NCBI RefSeq assembly: GCF_024256385.1
Contig: NZ_JAMLFW010000001.1
Location: forward strand, 2,046,001-2,110,000
DNA: 64,000 nucleotides
Direction of reading: 5' to 3'
From: Anatilimnocola floriformis
GTDB lineage: Bacteria > Planctomycetota > Planctomycetia > Pirellulales > Pirellulaceae
Position numbers and translations under genes: made by a program. Under the pieces are notes generated by a model. The model saw only the letters and a program-made list of their open reading frames with translations, was not told the origin of the DNA and did not search any database. Positions 24,453-34,114 of the stretch are shown piece by piece (within the stretch, counting starts at the first letter, position 1; every line of letters begins with the position of its first letter).

Positions 24453-25127
24453 ATGAAGATTCTCATGGTGCTGACTTCGCACGACCAGCTGGGAAATACG
24501 GGACGCAAGACCGGCTTTTGGCTGGAGGAATTTGCCGCTCCTTATTTCACCTTTCTCGACGCGGGAGCTGCCGTTACGGTCGCTTCGCCCAAAGGAGGCC
24601 AGCCACCTCTCGATCCGGTCAGCGACACGCCCGAGGGCCAAACCGAACTGACGCAGCGCTTCAAGCAAGATTCTGCCGCTCAGAAGGTGCTGGCGAACAC
24701 GGTGCGACTGCCTGACGTCAAAGCCGCAGACTACGACGCCATTTTCTATCCCGGCGGACATGGGCCAATGTGGGATCTGGCCGAAGATCCTCGTTCCATC
24801 GCGCTGATCGAGGACTTTTACAACTCCGGCAAGCCGGTCGCCGCGGTCTGCCACGCGCCAGGCGTGCTGCATCGTGTGCAGTTCCAGGGACAGCCAATCG
24901 TCAAAGGAAAACGCGTGACGGGTTTTACGAATGGCGAAGAGGAAGCCGTCCAGCTCACCACGATCGTCCCTTTTCTTGTCGAGGATGAATTGAAGCGCCT
25001 CGGCGGCCTCTTTGAAAAAGAAGCCAACTGGGTCCCCTTCGTCATCACCGACGGGCGGCTCGTAACTGGCCAGAACCCGGCGTCCTCGCAGGCGGGAGCC
25101 AAAGCGTTGTTGAAGCTGCTGCCGTGA
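24453..25127 (+). CDS. DJ-1/PfpI-family protein (Hsp31-like, type 1 GATase fold)
   Basis: This 224-aa protein starts at ATG 24453 with AAGGAG-like ribosome binding sequence about 8 bases upstream. Family features are MVLTSHDQLGNTGRKTGFWLE at the N-terminus (substrate-facing Glu in 'GFWLEE'), FYPGGHGPMWDL, and the nucleophile elbow AAVCHAPGVL with Cys about residue 130 and the next His. This arrangement is typical of the Hsp31-like glyoxalase III/chaperone branch. It probably detoxifies reactive carbonyls or protects proteins under stress. It sits between an efflux pump and a peroxidase-like gene, which fits a stress operon. Confidence 0.9.
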   Translation: MKILMVLTSHDQLGNTGRKTGFWLEEFAAPYFTFLDAGAAVTVASPKGGQPPLDPVSDTPEGQTELTQRFKQDSAAQKVLANTVRLPDVKAADYDAIFYPGGHGPMWDLAEDPRSIALIEDFYNSGKPVAAVCHAPGVLHRVQFQGQPIVKGKRVTGFTNGEEEAVQLTTIVPFLVEDELKRLGGLFEKEANWVPFVITDGRLVTGQNPASSQAGAKALLKLLP

Positions 25128-25175
25128 ATCTCGCTATTCCGATCGTCGATCAGCAACAGAAAGCAGGAGCAAACG

Positions 25176-26300
25176 ATGTCACAAGATCCACATTCAACGC
25201 CGAACGCGCGACGACGGAGTTCGATCGCCCGACTAACCCGCTGGACCGTAATCGGCATCGCATGCGCAGCGGCTGTGGGCGCCGTTGCGAACCTCGGCGG
25301 GTGTTTTAGTCAGGGGCCTCTGACACCGGCCATGTTCATCGACCGTTTCGAACAGATTGACGGCGTGCATGCTGGGTTCCGACGCAATTATGCAAAAGGG
25401 ATTGGCGTTGCCGGTTTCTTTGAGAGCAACGGTAACGGTCTCCGCCTTTGCCAGACCACTATTTTCGAACCGGGACGCGTGCCGGTGCTGGGACGATTTT
25501 CGCTCGACGGCGGCAGGCTAAACCAAGCCGATCTGCCCACGACTCGGCGCGGTCTTGGGCTGCAGTTCTCTCCACCCAACGGCGAGGAGTGGCGCACGGC
25601 GATGATCAATTTTCCCTTGTTCCCCGTTCGTACGCCGGAGATTTTCTTTGAGCGCCTGCTCGCGTTCAAACCAGATCCCGCGACCAGCGCGCCCGATGCG
25701 GCTCGGGTGAAAGCATTTGAAACGCGTCATCCTGAAACGATCGAAGTGCTCAAGAAAATCGCTGCCGAACCGCGCTCGTCGGGATTCGGCAACACCACTT
25801 TCCACGGCTTGAACACGTTTCTCTTTACGAACGCGGCCGGCAAGACTACTCCGGTGCGTTGGCTGCTGAAGCCAGAGCAACCTTTTGAGCCTGCCGGCGG
25901 CGCGCGGGCAGAAAAGAACTACCTGTTCGACGAACTTATTGCTCAAGTCCAGCAACAGCCGATCCGTTGGCGGTTGATTGTCATCGTGGGAACGGCCAGC
26001 GATCCCACCAGCGACCCAACTCAAGCCTGGCCGGACGATCGCGAGCAAGTCGACGTCGGCACCTTGACGCTCGATCGCGTCGAAGCGGAAGAAATGAGCG
26101 CCGCAACCGATACCATTTTCGACCCGCTGATTTTGCCGCCGGGCATGTCCCCTTCCGATGATGCGATTCTCGGCATTCGTTCGTCGGTCTATTCGGAATC
26201 GTTTACTAGACGCATCCAAGAGAAGAAGCAACCGAGCGCGGTCACTCCCGCCGACGTGAAACAGAATCTGCCGAACAAATCCACCCACCCCGTTCCTTAG
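25176..26300 (+). CDS. SrpA-type catalase-related peroxidase with altered distal residue
   Basis: This 374-aa protein has an N-terminal basic region and hydrophobic stretch (about 20-42), so it is probably anchored to or exported across the inner membrane. The mini-catalase fold is recognisable: TPAMFIDRFEQIDGVHAGFRR, AGFFESNG, RGLGLQF, and a C-terminal DPTQAWPDDRE and RSSVYSESFTRR, where the Tyr is the likely haem iron ligand. The segment that usually reads R-x-H-A-K-G with the distal catalytic His reads RRNYAKG here: Tyr72, codon TAT at 25389-25391. If the alignment is right, the distal base is missing, so catalase or peroxidase activity may be lost or changed. It lies in a five-gene operon with efflux and DJ-1 genes. 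Confidence 0.85.
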   Translation: MSQDPHSTPNARRRSSIARLTRWTVIGIACAAAVGAVANLGGCFSQGPLTPAMFIDRFEQIDGVHAGFRRNYAKGIGVAGFFESNGNGLRLCQTTIFEPGRVPVLGRFSLDGGRLNQADLPTTRRGLGLQFSPPNGEEWRTAMINFPLFPVRTPEIFFERLLAFKPDPATSAPDAARVKAFETRHPETIEVLKKIAAEPRSSGFGNTTFHGLNTFLFTNAAGKTTPVRWLLKPEQPFEPAGGARAEKNYLFDELIAQVQQQPIRWRLIVIVGTASDPTSDPTQAWPDDREQVDVGTLTLDRVEAEEMSAATDTIFDPLILPPGMSPSDDAILGIRSSVYSESFTRRIQEKKQPSAVTPADVKQNLPNKSTHPVP

Positions 26301-26344
26301 TGCAAATGTAGTCAGCGCACGCTAACTCACAGGAAGAATGATCG

Positions 26345-27187
26345 ATGACAAACACCACCTCCAAACGTATCCTGCTCACGCGGCGGTCGCCCGAGTATTG
26401 GCGAGTGACATTCAATTATCCGCCACTCAACATCTTTGGCCCGGAATCGATTCCCGAACTCAGCGAGATCGTCACCGCGCTCGAGTCCGACGCACAGGTG
26501 AAGGTTGTCGTCTTCGACACTGCCGTCGAAGGCTACTTCCTGACCCACTACGATTTTCTCGCGAGGCCTGAGGATACGACGCAACTCCCGCCGGGCCCGA
26601 CGGGATTGCAACAATTGCCAGACATGCTCGTGCGGCTCAGTCGCGCGCCTGTCGTTTCGATTGCGAGTATCCGTGGGCGGGCCACGGGCGTCGGCAGTGA
26701 GCTCGCACTGGCCAGCGACATGCGCTTCGCCAGTCGTGAGAAGGCAATCCTGTCGCAATGGGAAGTAGGCGCTGGCTTAGTGCCCGGTGGCGGCCCGATG
26801 GCTCGTCTGCCGCGCTTGATCGGACGCGGGCGGGCCTTGGAGGTGCTGCTCGGGGCGGACGATATCGACGGTGATCTGGCCGAGCGATATGGCTACGTCA
26901 ACCGTTCGTTTCCGGACGCGGAACTCGATGGTTTCGTTGATGGCCTCGCCACAAGGATTGCCTCGTTCGATAAGCAAGCGATCGCGGAGACGAAGCGACT
27001 GGTCAATGCGAACAGTCTGCCCGCCGACGTGGAGATTGCGCCCGAGTGGGGCGCGTTTCTGGGCTCGCTGGGCCGACCTGCCGCGCAAGCGAGACTTCGT
27101 ATGCTCTTCGATCGTGGCTTTCATCAACCGGGAGACGTCGAATCGCGATTGGGGTATCACGTCGGCCAACTCGGCGCAGCTGGCTAA
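26345..27187 (+). CDS. enoyl-CoA hydratase/isomerase family protein
   Basis: This 280-aa protein begins 44 bp after the peroxidase-like gene and ends the operon. Crotonase features are VVVFDTAVEGYFLTHYD, VVSIASIRGRATGVGSELALA (oxyanion hole and first acidic position in GSEL) and QWEVGAGLVPGGGPMARL (second acidic position). The usual A-[GD]-aD CoA-binding segment is changed to HYDFLAR, so the substrate cannot be named. An association of crotonase-fold genes with catalase-peroxidases occurs in other bacteria as I recall it, but the shared role is unknown. Confidence 0.85.
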   Translation: MTNTTSKRILLTRRSPEYWRVTFNYPPLNIFGPESIPELSEIVTALESDAQVKVVVFDTAVEGYFLTHYDFLARPEDTTQLPPGPTGLQQLPDMLVRLSRAPVVSIASIRGRATGVGSELALASDMRFASREKAILSQWEVGAGLVPGGGPMARLPRLIGRGRALEVLLGADDIDGDLAERYGYVNRSFPDAELDGFVDGLATRIASFDKQAIAETKRLVNANSLPADVEIAPEWGAFLGSLGRPAAQARLRMLFDRGFHQPGDVESRLGYHVGQLGAAG

Positions 27188-27222
27188 GTTGAGGCCGACT
27201 CTCCGCCGCCGCAACACGCGCG

Positions 27223-30200
27223 CTAGGCAGACCGCGTCGGATGCTTCGAGCGCGCTGGCAGCGAGAGCGTCGGTTGCGAGGGAAGTGCAAAGCAAAAACT
27301 GGCGCCAGGCCCATCGTGCGGCGTGGTCCACAGTCGCCCGTCGTGGTTTTCGACAATCGAGCGGCTGATCGACAGTCCCATCCCCAGGCCGCCAGCCTTG
27401 GTCGTGTGAAAGGCCTTAAAGACGCGCTCGCTGTTTTCACGACTGAGCCCGATGCCAGTGTCGCAAACGGTCGCCATCACTTCGTGCCGCTCTTCGCTGT
27501 ACTGAGTGCGAATGATCAGTTCACGGCTTTGATGGTCGACCGTCGACATCGCTTCGATGGCGTTTAAGATCAAATTGAGCAACACCTGCTGCAATTGCAC
27601 TCGGTCGCCCAGTACATTCGGCAGATCGGGCGACAAATCCAGTCGCAGCCGAATCCACTGTTTCTCGATTTCGCTGCGTGCGAGCGCGATGACTTCGCGG
27701 ACCGTTTCGTTCAGATCGAGTGGCTCTTTGGCCAGATCGGTTTTCTTGAAGAGTTTTCGGATCCGGTCAATGATCTCTCCAGTGCGATTGCCATCGCGAA
27801 TGATGCGCTGAATTGCCTCGCGGGCTTCCTTGAGACTCGCCGAGTCGTCTTGAATTTTCGACAGCCAGCGCAGGCAAGCGTTTCCGTTGATCACGACACC
27901 GGCAATCGGCTGATTGACTTCGTGCGCGATCGATGCGGCTAACTCTCCCAAAGTGGTGACTCGCGTCGCGTGAGCCAATTCTGCCTGCGCCTGGCGCAAG
28001 GCCTCTTCGGTACGTTTCTGATCGTCGATGTCGGTCGTGGTGCCGACAAATTTCAGAACTTTTCCGGCCGAATCGCGCAAGACGACTGCTTGCTGCAGGT
28101 GCCAACGATAGGCTCCATCCTGAGCGCGGAGCGAACGCGTTTCCATCGTGAAACCTTGTTCCGAATGCACGCCCTCCCAAAAGATCTTGGCTGCCATTTC
28201 CCGATCATCGGGGTGAACCGCCGTCATCCAAGCTTCGGGATGTGAGCGGATGAAGTCGAGCGTTTGACCAGAGAATTCCAGCCAATTGTCATTCACGAAA
28301 TCGGGCGTTCCATCAGGCTTGAGCGTCCAGGCAGACACGGGCAAATGCTGTAGCAGGCCAACCTGGAGTTGCAGATCGGTAAGCAACGCCGCATTTTCCA
28401 AAGAGATGGCGGCTTGCGAAGCGAGCACGTCGAGGATTGCCGCTCGGTCTGGAGTGAACGCGTGCGACGCCAGATTGTTTTCCAGATAGAGCGCGCCGAT
28501 GACCTTGGTTTGTTTGAGAATCGGCAGGCAAAGGACGGACTTGGGGCCTTTGTGCCGGATGTATTCATCCTCAGACTGACTCTGACTGGACGACGCATCA
28601 TTGAGGATTACTCGCTCGTGCGTTCGCAAGACGAACTGCAGCGTCGACTGAGGCAGATCCGTCGAACTGACCCGCTCGTGACGAATCGAAATCTCCACGC
28701 TGTCATGCCAGGAATTCGCTTCGGCTTCGATGTACGGTCCATCCGCGTGCAACAAGATCAGTAGCCCTCGTTGAGCACCCGCATACTCAACGGCCAAACG
28801 CAGCAGCTTCTCGATGAGGCTCGGCAGATTCATCTCGCTGGAGAGAGTCTGAGAGGCTTTGATGACGGCCTCCGCATCCATTTGAATGACGGGAGTATCG
28901 ATGGTGGAACTGGCCACGTGCGCAGCGAAGCCCGCGCGAAGTTGCGAGAAGCGGGCCTCGAGTTGATTCACCTTGCCCCGCGCACCCCATTGCTCGTAGC
29001 AGGCGCGAGCGTTCTTTAGATAGGCATCGGCAATCGTGGCAAAGCCTCGCGACCTGTAAAACTGCGCCGCGAGTTCGTTGGCAATCGCCTCATTGTGAAT
29101 GAAGCCGCCCACGTGCGCGGAAAGAATTGCCTTTTCGTAGAGATGCTCTGCCTCGAGTGTCTGGCCGGTGAGCCGCGCGATTTCGGCATTCACCAACGCG
29201 ATCCGATTTTCAAAAATGGTGGGGCAATGTTCGGCCCATATTTCGAGTTGCTGCTGGTGTTCGCGTAAGGCAGCCCAGTGCTGCGGCTGTTCGTCCACCG
29301 TAGCTGTTTGCCACACGGCGGCGTGGGCCAGCGCCGCATAAAAACGGTAGTCCCCGGTCTCGACTTGTGATCTCGCGGTCCACAGAATCTGACGCGCTCT
29401 CGATGCGGCAGCGACGGCCGCCGCATAGTCGCTGGCGATGTATCGGGCCTGCAGTTTTCGCGTCCAGTAGAAGAACTCGGAGAGCACGAGCGCGGGATTG
29501 CTCGCGTAATGAGCTTCGGCCTCTGCTTCGGTGTAGTTGTCGTGGTCAAAGCAGCCGAAGGTCGGCGTCAATCCGCGAAGTGTCCGGATCAGACCCAGAT
29601 GGGCTCCGCAGTTGGCAACCACCAGGCCAAAACCTTGTTTCGTGGCGAAAGCCAGCCCCATTTCCGCTTCGCCTTGCACAACCTTGAGGGCATCTCCTAC
29701 GGTCAGATGATTGGTGATCAACACGTGCCAACTGTAGGCGGAGTAGGTCAGGTCTCCTGTCTGACAGGCCACGTCGTACGCGCGGCGAACCAGTTCACGG
29801 GCCTCGGCTGCGTGCTTGGCCCAGGGGAGCAACGTACTGAAGGTGATGAACGTTCTGGCTTGATAGAGCGGGAACGTTCCTCGTTCAACCAGGTCGTAGC
29901 CAAGTTGGCCGAAGCGAAATCCATCTTTGTAGTTGTTAAAACGTGGTCCCGCGAACATGGCAAACCACACATAGCCAAAGCACGATCCATCGCAGTTGCC
30001 ATGCTCCAGGCTCAGGTTCACCATTCGGCAGACGGCCAGCGAGGCGAGATTTTCGTCGTAGAACATCGCGGGATGCACGATTTCGGTGAAGACATCCAGC
30101 ATGTCGAAGATATCTGGATCAGTGAGGAGCGGTAGGTCTGCCAGTTCCTCGATCCGCCGGTTACCAATCAGCGACCAGATGCGATCGTATTCGCGCAGGA

Positions 30201-32757
30201 CGTCGGCGCGGGTCGGATGGTGCGACCAATCCGTCCCGCTCCGCCGGAGGTAATCGAGGAACACTTCGATAGCCAGTTCGCTGCGATCCAAAGCCGTGTA
30301 CAAGGTAAGTCGCAATCGCGTTACCACTGCGAAATCGTGGCGAGGCTGCGCGCGCAGTGCCAACATCGTCAGCCGTTCTTCGGCCTGGACCATTTCTGCG
30401 GTTAGCAACTCACACTCAGCTGTCAGGCATTCGATGGAGAAGATGAGATCGTAGTTTCTGTTCCAGTCTTCCTCCGTCAACAACGAGCGAGCTGCTTCCA
30501 GGTACTTCAAGGCCGAGGCGTAGGCTGTTGAGAGTTTCGCTCGTTTCGCCGCCACCAAATTCAAATTCGCGACCTGCTCGCGCTCTTGGGCAGAAGTAAC
30601 CAGCTGCAGGCCGCGGTTCAGTTGATTGACAATCTCGAAGATGACTTCGTCCCGATGTGCTGGCGGCGTGTGTTGAGCCAGAAGTCTGCCGATTCGCAGA
30701 TGCGCCTGCGCTCGCAGCTCCACCGGAATCATCGAGTAAGCGGCTTCTTGCACTCGATCGTGAAGGAAGCTGTAGAACGTCTCCGATGGAAAAACCAGGC
30801 CAGCCCGGACCGCTTCCCAGAGGTGCTCATGTAGTGCCCCGTTGCCACTCGGATGAACCATTTGCAATATCCGGAACTCAGAGCGATTGCCCAAGCACGC
30901 AAACTGCTGCAGTGCGTTTTGCGTCGCTACGGGCAAGCGGCTGAGCTTTCCGATCATGAGCTCCACGACATTGTCGGTATAACCTTTGTTGTGGATTTGC
31001 TTCAGATCCCAAGTCCAATGCGCCGCTGCGTAGTCGAATGTGAGCAAACCCTCCTCGGCGAGCGTCGTGATGAATTGAATGGCGAAGAAGGGATTGCCGG
31101 AGGTTTTGTCGTGAATCAGTCGGGCGAGTGGAGCTGCGTGTGCGGAGTCGCAGCGAAGCGAATCGGCCAGGAGTTGTCCTAATTCTTCGCGGCCGAGCGG
31201 AGCCAGGACGATATCGTGCATGATCGCGCCGGCCTCGCGCATGGCTGCGAGTTTTCGCATCAACGGATGCGTTGAATGGACTTCGTTGTCGCGATAGGCG
31301 GCGATCAAGAGCAGATGACGGAGATCGTTTTGCGACAGAAGCTCTTCCAGCAAATCGAGCGTGGCAGCGTCGAGCCATTGCAAATCATCGAGGAAGAGGG
31401 CCAGCGGATGTTCTGCGCGGGCGAAGACTTGGATGAACCGCCGCAGCACCAGATGAATGCGCGCCTGCGCATCGCGCGGAGGTAGTTCGGGAACGGCCGG
31501 TTGTTCGCCGATGATATGGACGAGTTCCGGGATCAGCTCTACGACCAAGGCGCCATTTGTCGCCACAGCGTCGCAAAGTGCCGCGCGAAACTTGCTCAGC
31601 TCCTGTTCGCTTTTGCTCAGCAGCGGACGGATCAAACTCTGGAACGCTTGCGCCAAAGTTGCGTAAGGGATGTCGCGCTTGTACTGATCGAACTTGCCGG
31701 ACGCGAACAACCCGCGGGGCGGGGTTAGCGGTTTGTGCAGCTCGTTGACCACCGCCGATTTGCCGACACCGGAATATCCCGAGACGAGCACGAGTTCCAA
31801 CCGACCGCCGGCCACGATGCGATCGAAAGCACTGAGCAGCGTGCCGACCTCGTGCTCTCGGCCGTAGAGTTTTTCCGGAATCAGGAGGCGGTCGAGGTTG
31901 TCACGTTCGCCAAGTGCGAAGTCGCTGATGTGTCCCTGCGTCTGCCATTCCGACAGGCAGCGGCGTAGATCGCTCTCGGCTCCGGCTGCCGATTGATAAC
32001 GATTTTCGGCCGTCTTCGCGAGCAGCTTCATGATGATGGCGGAGACTGCAGCGGGGACGCTTTCCAGCCGTTCGCGCGGCGTGGGTGGATGTCTCGCCGT
32101 GTGACAATGGACCCATTCCATCGGATCACACGCAGTGAACGGCAGGCTGCCGGTGAGCATCTCGTAAAGTGTGACGCCCAAAGAGTAGAGATCGCTCCGG
32201 GAATCCACGGTGCGATTCATTCGCCCGGTTTGCTCCGGCGCCATGTATGCCAGCGTTCCAGCGATGATTTCCGGCGGATCGGGAGCCTGCCGATGGCGAG
32301 GAAACCGCGAAGCCAAACCAAAGCCGGTGAGCCAGGCTCCGCCCGATTCCGTGCTCACGATGAAGCTCGCGGGTTTCACATCCTTGTGTACGAGGCCGCG
32401 CGCGTGCAGGCTGCCTAGCGCATTGGCAAGACTAATCGCCAATCGCAGAAAATGCGGAACCGGCAACGGCGCGACCATCAACTCATCAAGGAATTGGCCT
32501 CCCGGATTATTCATCACCAGCGCAGTTCGGCCACCGAGTATCACCAAGTCCGCTGGCTGCGTGGCCCAAGCGACATCCAATTCGCCGCGCAATGCAAAAG
32601 CGTGCTCAAGCCGGGCGAGGCTGCTCGCCGCCGGTTGTTCACGCGCGGGTGTCACTACCAACCAAGATTGCAGGCTGCCTGGATCTTGGGCTCGCGCAAT
32701 TACAAACTCACCATCCTCCCGAAGATGCGTAAGCTCGCAGAGTGCCAGATCTTGCAT
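27223..32757 (-). CDS. Ser/Thr kinase-like / AAA ATPase / GAF / PAS / histidine kinase fusion
   Basis: This is an 1844-aa signalling protein. In order: a Ser/Thr kinase-like domain (about 1-270), a STAND/AAA ATPase (about 280-650; P-loop GYSGVGKS near 330, Walker B LALFLDDLQWLD), a long helical TPR-like region (650-1250), GAF (about 1290-1450), PAS with PAC (about 1470-1590), and HisKA plus HATPase_c (about 1600-1840; phospho-acceptor IAHEVNQP, N-box LILNAIEAM, G-boxes DTGIGLS and GGLGMGLSIS). The kinase-like domain reads LVHKDVKPASF where HRD is usual and TGFG where DFG is usual, so the magnesium-binding Asp is Gly and catalysis is doubtful. There is no receiver domain; two separate receiver genes lie directly upstream in the same direction and are the likely partners. 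The product is probably cytoplasmic, because no membrane segment is visible. Confidence 0.92.
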   Translation of the reverse strand: MQDLALCELTHLREDGEFVIARAQDPGSLQSWLVVTPAREQPAASSLARLEHAFALRGELDVAWATQPADLVILGGRTALVMNNPGGQFLDELMVAPLPVPHFLRLAISLANALGSLHARGLVHKDVKPASFIVSTESGGAWLTGFGLASRFPRHRQAPDPPEIIAGTLAYMAPEQTGRMNRTVDSRSDLYSLGVTLYEMLTGSLPFTACDPMEWVHCHTARHPPTPRERLESVPAAVSAIIMKLLAKTAENRYQSAAGAESDLRRCLSEWQTQGHISDFALGERDNLDRLLIPEKLYGREHEVGTLLSAFDRIVAGGRLELVLVSGYSGVGKSAVVNELHKPLTPPRGLFASGKFDQYKRDIPYATLAQAFQSLIRPLLSKSEQELSKFRAALCDAVATNGALVVELIPELVHIIGEQPAVPELPPRDAQARIHLVLRRFIQVFARAEHPLALFLDDLQWLDAATLDLLEELLSQNDLRHLLLIAAYRDNEVHSTHPLMRKLAAMREAGAIMHDIVLAPLGREELGQLLADSLRCDSAHAAPLARLIHDKTSGNPFFAIQFITTLAEEGLLTFDYAAAHWTWDLKQIHNKGYTDNVVELMIGKLSRLPVATQNALQQFACLGNRSEFRILQMVHPSGNGALHEHLWEAVRAGLVFPSETFYSFLHDRVQEAAYSMIPVELRAQAHLRIGRLLAQHTPPAHRDEVIFEIVNQLNRGLQLVTSAQEREQVANLNLVAAKRAKLSTAYASALKYLEAARSLLTEEDWNRNYDLIFSIECLTAECELLTAEMVQAEERLTMLALRAQPRHDFAVVTRLRLTLYTALDRSELAIEVFLDYLRRSGTDWSHHPTRADVLREYDRIWSLIGNRRIEELADLPLLTDPDIFDMLDVFTEIVHPAMFYDENLASLAVCRMVNLSLEHGNCDGSCFGYVWFAMFAGPRFNNYKDGFRFGQLGYDLVERGTFPLYQARTFITFSTLLPWAKHAAEARELVRRAYDVACQTGDLTYSAYSWHVLITNHLTVGDALKVVQGEAEMGLAFATKQGFGLVVANCGAHLGLIRTLRGLTPTFGCFDHDNYTEAEAEAHYASNPALVLSEFFYWTRKLQARYIASDYAAAVAAASRARQILWTARSQVETGDYRFYAALAHAAVWQTATVDEQPQHWAALREHQQQLEIWAEHCPTIFENRIALVNAEIARLTGQTLEAEHLYEKAILSAHVGGFIHNEAIANELAAQFYRSRGFATIADAYLKNARACYEQWGARGKVNQLEARFSQLRAGFAAHVASSTIDTPVIQMDAEAVIKASQTLSSEMNLPSLIEKLLRLAVEYAGAQRGLLILLHADGPYIEAEANSWHDSVEISIRHERVSSTDLPQSTLQFVLRTHERVILNDASSSQSQSEDEYIRHKGPKSVLCLPILKQTKVIGALYLENNLASHAFTPDRAAILDVLASQAAISLENAALLTDLQLQVGLLQHLPVSAWTLKPDGTPDFVNDNWLEFSGQTLDFIRSHPEAWMTAVHPDDREMAAKIFWEGVHSEQGFTMETRSLRAQDGAYRWHLQQAVVLRDSAGKVLKFVGTTTDIDDQKRTEEALRQAQAELAHATRVTTLGELAASIAHEVNQPIAGVVINGNACLRWLSKIQDDSASLKEAREAIQRIIRDGNRTGEIIDRIRKLFKKTDLAKEPLDLNETVREVIALARSEIEKQWIRLRLDLSPDLPNVLGDRVQLQQVLLNLILNAIEAMSTVDHQSRELIIRTQYSEERHEVMATVCDTGIGLSRENSERVFKAFHTTKAGGLGMGLSISRSIVENHDGRLWTTPHDGPGASFCFALPSQPTLSLPARSKHPTRSA

Positions 32758-32834
32758 GACTCTTTATCCGGTCGGCAGCGGGGCGTGTGCGATCAACGCG
32801 GTTCGTAGTGGAAGAGATGCCCAGCGACGTTTGT

Positions 32835-33197
32835 TCAACCCGAGAGCGCTTGCTTGATCGCCCCTAACAGAGAATCTTCGCTGAATGGCTTCGAGAGGCA
32901 GGCGATCGCGGTGTCGGCCATCACGCGAGCAACGTCATCTGCCCCATGCGCCGTGATAAAGATGATCGGGATTGTCTGCCGGCGATTGATCAACTCTTGT
33001 TGCAATTCTAGTCCGCTCATCTGGGGCATGCACACGTCGAGGATCAGGCAGTCGGTTTTGGCGGGCGAATCCGAATCCAGAAAACTTTCGGCCGAAGAAA
33101 ACACCGCCGCTTCATAACCGAGCGATTTCAGCAGACCAAACAACGATTCGCGCAGTGATTCGTCATCGTCCACCACGGAAATAAGGGAAGCGGGCAT
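32835..33197 (-). CDS. single-domain response regulator (CheY-like)
   Basis: This 120-aa protein is only a receiver domain: acidic pocket VVDDDESLRE, phospho-acceptor Asp in LILDVCMPQMSG, Thr/Ser in FITAHG and Lys in CLSKPFSE. It has no output domain. It lies 51 bp after the FixJ-like regulator and 77 bp before the large histidine kinase, so it is probably a phosphate sink or intermediate in that pathway. Confidence 0.93.
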   Translation of the reverse strand: MPASLISVVDDDESLRESLFGLLKSLGYEAAVFSSAESFLDSDSPAKTDCLILDVCMPQMSGLELQQELINRRQTIPIIFITAHGADDVARVMADTAIACLSKPFSEDSLLGAIKQALSG

Positions 33198-33248
33198 GGA
33201 TTGTTGTCGGACCGAAGAGTGGTTTTCGCCAGAGAGGAAGGATGCGTG

Positions 33249-33899
33249 TCAAACCCGCAAGTTGCGAGTTGAGCTGCCAAGAGGTGTCGCTGTGCGCAGA
33301 CGTTCGGCCATTCTCACCAGATCGGCGAGAGACTCGGCCTGCATTTTTTCCATCACTTTGCCGCGATGAGCTTTCACGGTGATTTCGCTGATTCCCAACT
33401 CGGCGCCAACTTGTTTGTTCAGCCGGCCGCTGACAACCAGCTCCATCACTTCGTGCTCGCGCGGAGTAAGCGAGGCAAAGCGCTCGCGAAGTTGCTGCAT
33501 TTCGCTTTGCTGCGCGAGTATCGTTTGACTGCGGGCGATGGCCTGGCGGATCGCACTCAGCAAGTCGACGTCATTGAACGGTTTGGCTAGAAATTCGATA
33601 GCGCCGGCTTTCATGGCGCGCACGGTCTTCGGCACATCGCCATAGCCAGAAATGAAAATAATCGGCATGTCACCGCGATCGTCGGCAATGCGTTCTTGAA
33701 GTTCGAGGCCATTCAGACCGGGCAGCGTTAGGTCGAGCACCAGGCAACTGGGAGTCGAGGCGCGCGGATGCGCGAGAAACTCATTGGCAGATGGAAAGCC
33801 TTCCGGCCGCCAGCCTTCGCAGCGGATCAGAGATTCCAATGATTCGCGCACGGAGACATCGTCGTCGACGACAAATACGATGGGCGTTGCATTCGACAT
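33249..33899 (-). CDS. FixJ/NarL-type response regulator with LuxR HTH
   Basis: This 216-aa protein has an N-terminal receiver ([12 protein letters not shown]; Asp in [12 protein letters not shown]; Thr/Ser FISGYGD; Lys AKPFND) and a C-terminal LuxR-type HTH ([12 protein letters not shown], then [17 protein letters not shown]). '[14 protein letters not shown]' is typical of the FixJ group. It is the first gene of a three-gene minus-strand operon with a lone receiver and the 1844-aa histidine kinase, so it is the probable transcriptional output. Targets are not known. Confidence 0.93.
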   Translation of the reverse strand: MSNATPIVFVVDDDVSVRESLESLIRCEGWRPEGFPSANEFLAHPRASTPSCLVLDLTLPGLNGLELQERIADDRGDMPIIFISGYGDVPKTVRAMKAGAIEFLAKPFNDVDLLSAIRQAIARSQTILAQQSEMQQLRERFASLTPREHEVMELVVSGRLNKQVGAELGISEITVKAHRGKVMEKMQAESLADLVRMAERLRTATPLGSSTRNLRV

Positions 33900-34114
33900 C
33901 AGACACCACGGTTTCGCGCTGGTGCGCAGTGATGAACACGAAGGGTATTTCTGTTCGCTAACCCCGTCTCCGCGGTCCAGATCGGTAAAATATACCCACC
34001 CGCATTGAAAATCTGCATCCTACTTTGGTATTGGGTTGGATTCCGCAACCGATCTTCGCTCGCCGATACTTTCATCCGATCATTCCCAGAGAAAAGAAAG
34101 GTTAAGATCGAGTA

